A stretch of DNA of 6,085 nt, from the NCBI GenBank assembly GCA_035264365.1, contig DATFQI010000157.1:1-6085 (forward strand), written 5' to 3'. The notes under the pieces are model-generated. The model had not been told where the DNA came from, did not search any database, and saw only the letters and a program-made list of their open reading frames with translations. Below, one piece after another: positions 5,738 to 6,085 of the stretch (position 1 is its first letter; the number at the start of each line of letters is the position of its first letter). The DNA is from DATFQI01 sp035264365. GTDB taxonomy: Bacteria; Actinomycetota; Thermoleophilia; Solirubrobacterales; Solirubrobacteraceae. A program made the position numbers and the translations under genes.

Positions 5738-5751
5738 CTAGCCGGCCGGCT
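5738..5751. other. Convergent stop codons sharing CTAG, with adjoining palindrome
   Basis: CTAG at 5738-5741 provides TAG for the plus-strand LVIVD gene (5739-5741) and, read in reverse, TAG for the minus-strand dedA gene (5740-5738). The 12-base palindrome AGCCGGCCGGCT (5740-5751) overlaps it and encodes the end of DedA. There is no intergenic DNA between the two genes. Confidence 0.8.
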
Positions 5752-6085
5752 GTGAGCGGCGGTCGCGGAGCGCCTTGAAGGCGACCGCGGCCGCCGCGAG
5801 CACCGCCACTGCGAGGGCGGCGTGCGTGAGCGCGCCGGCGGCGGTCTCGAAGGACTCGTGGAAGGCGTAGCCGGCGAGCGTGAAGGCGGTCGCCCAGACG
5901 AGCGTGCCGGCGAGGCTGTAGGGCAGGAAGCGGCGCAGCGACAGCCCGGAGGAGCCGGCCACGAACGGCGCGACCGCGCGCACAAGGCCGACGAAGCGGC
6001 CGATCAGGATCGCCTTGCCGCCGTGGCGGTCGAAGAACGCGTCGACCTTCGCGAGCCGCGGCGGCGTGACGCCGACGCGCGGGCC
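5738..6085 (-). CDS. DedA-family membrane protein (C-terminal part)
   Basis: Read from the window edge on the minus strand, the frame gives 115 residues before TAG. A short in-frame GTG at 5983 is not the start, because conserved sequence continues upstream of it: FFDRHGGKAILIGRFVGLVRAVAPFVAG. The HGGK and GRF..(L/V)VR...P..AG signature is that of the DedA/SNARE-associated (PF09335) family of lipid- or ion-handling inner-membrane proteins, including bacterial undecaprenyl-phosphate and phospholipid flippase-like members. Further along come RRFLPYSLAGTLVWATAFTLAGYAF, the family's next membrane helix, and a final hydrophobic Ala-rich helix before the basic tail RDRRSQPAG. The N-terminal half lies beyond the window. 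The specific substrate cannot be told from this part. It is convergent with the second LVIVD gene and so belongs to a different transcript. Confidence 0.88.
   Translation of the reverse strand, partial: GPRVGVTPPRLAKVDAFFDRHGGKAILIGRFVGLVRAVAPFVAGSSGLSLRRFLPYSLAGTLVWATAFTLAGYAFHESFETAAGALTHAALAVAVLAAAAVAFKALRDRRSQPAG

Larger units (their letters stand above)
4304..5741 (+). pseudogene. Secreted LVIVD-repeat protein, frameshifted near 5186
   Basis: Skipping one base near 5186 gives a 478-residue protein (294 + 184) ending at TAG 5739-5741. The N-terminus is a signal peptide: basic MRRTR, an Ala-rich core, and APAAA before HDG, with cleavage likely after residue 24. LVIVD repeats are visible: EGFQIIDGSDPENPEQIV (from about 4562), GMRIFDVSNPAKPV (from 4748), QIWDLSDKENPKTI (from about 5138) and GVDFTDPRNPTEV (from 5528). 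Histidines open successive segments: QHD (His113), SHTH (His174/176), CHD (His258), FFHSA (His303) and TMHNF (His384). As the sequence stands, translation leaves the family frame after KTIARI and runs to a stop at 5651-5653 through an Arg-rich, non-homologous tail (449 residues). The downstream piece HNPNVEFFHSAAFSWDG is clearly the continuation. It may be a true null allele or an assembly error. The function of the family is unknown; the protein would act outside the membrane. Confidence 0.85.

Noticed and set aside
5199..5741. Separate 180-residue gene starting at GTG 5199
   Set aside because: It starts inside a conserved strand (HNPNVEFFHSA begins upstream at 5187) and has no signal peptide; it is the downstream half of the frameshifted LVIVD gene.

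Overview
The window is GC-rich DNA in which nearly every gene ends its codons in G or C. It has GTG starts, overlapping start/stop codons and an actinobacterial gene set: an ECF42-type sigma factor with a YCII/DGPF partner, UdgX, a DUF6328 membrane protein and secreted LVIVD-repeat proteins. I infer an actinomycetote, possibly Thermoleophilia/Solirubrobacterales, but no marker gene here fixes the taxonomy. The window is almost wholly coding. The only gap over 50 bases is 1361-1447, and it is dense with signals.

Layout. (1) 2-1360 (+): the 3' part of a secreted LVIVD-repeat (beta-propeller) protein; its start lies outside the window. (2) 1356-1447: a hairpin followed by TTTT, then directly a perfect 13-bp inverted repeat. 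A TGTCGA-N17-CGTC pair, matching the promoter described for ECF42 sigma factors, overlaps that repeat and is followed by a strong ribosome binding site. (3) 1448-1801 (+): YCII/DGPF protein. (4) 1798-2976 (+): ECF42-type sigma factor with a long C-terminal helical/TPR-like extension, overlapping the YCII stop by GTGA. (5) 3010-3177 (+): a 55-codon unrecognised ORF with coding-like codon use. (6) 3184-3804 (+): UdgX, the uracil-DNA glycosylase that cross-links to uracil sites. (7) 3801-4274 (+): DUF6328 membrane protein, overlapping udgX by ATGA. (8) 4304-5741 (+): a second secreted LVIVD-repeat protein, broken by one extra base near 5186. (9) 5738-6085 (-): C-terminal part of a DedA-family membrane protein, convergent with gene 8 and sharing its CTAG stop palindrome.

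How the parts fit. The YCII and sigma genes form the classic ECF42 module: the sigma factor probably drives the promoter in front of YCII and therefore its own gene. From 1448 to 5741 all genes read the same way with gaps of 33, 6, -4 and 29 bases, so UdgX, DUF6328 and the second LVIVD protein could be read from the same start. That would link a DNA-repair/uracil-response enzyme to an ECF42 regulon, but this is inference from spacing only. The two LVIVD proteins flanking the module look like distant paralogues with matching His, Cys and Glu positions.

I found no tRNA, rRNA, CRISPR array, insertion sequence or phage signature. The most notable observations are the promoter lying in the inverted repeat, the frameshift in the second LVIVD gene, and the recurring histidines in both LVIVD proteins.
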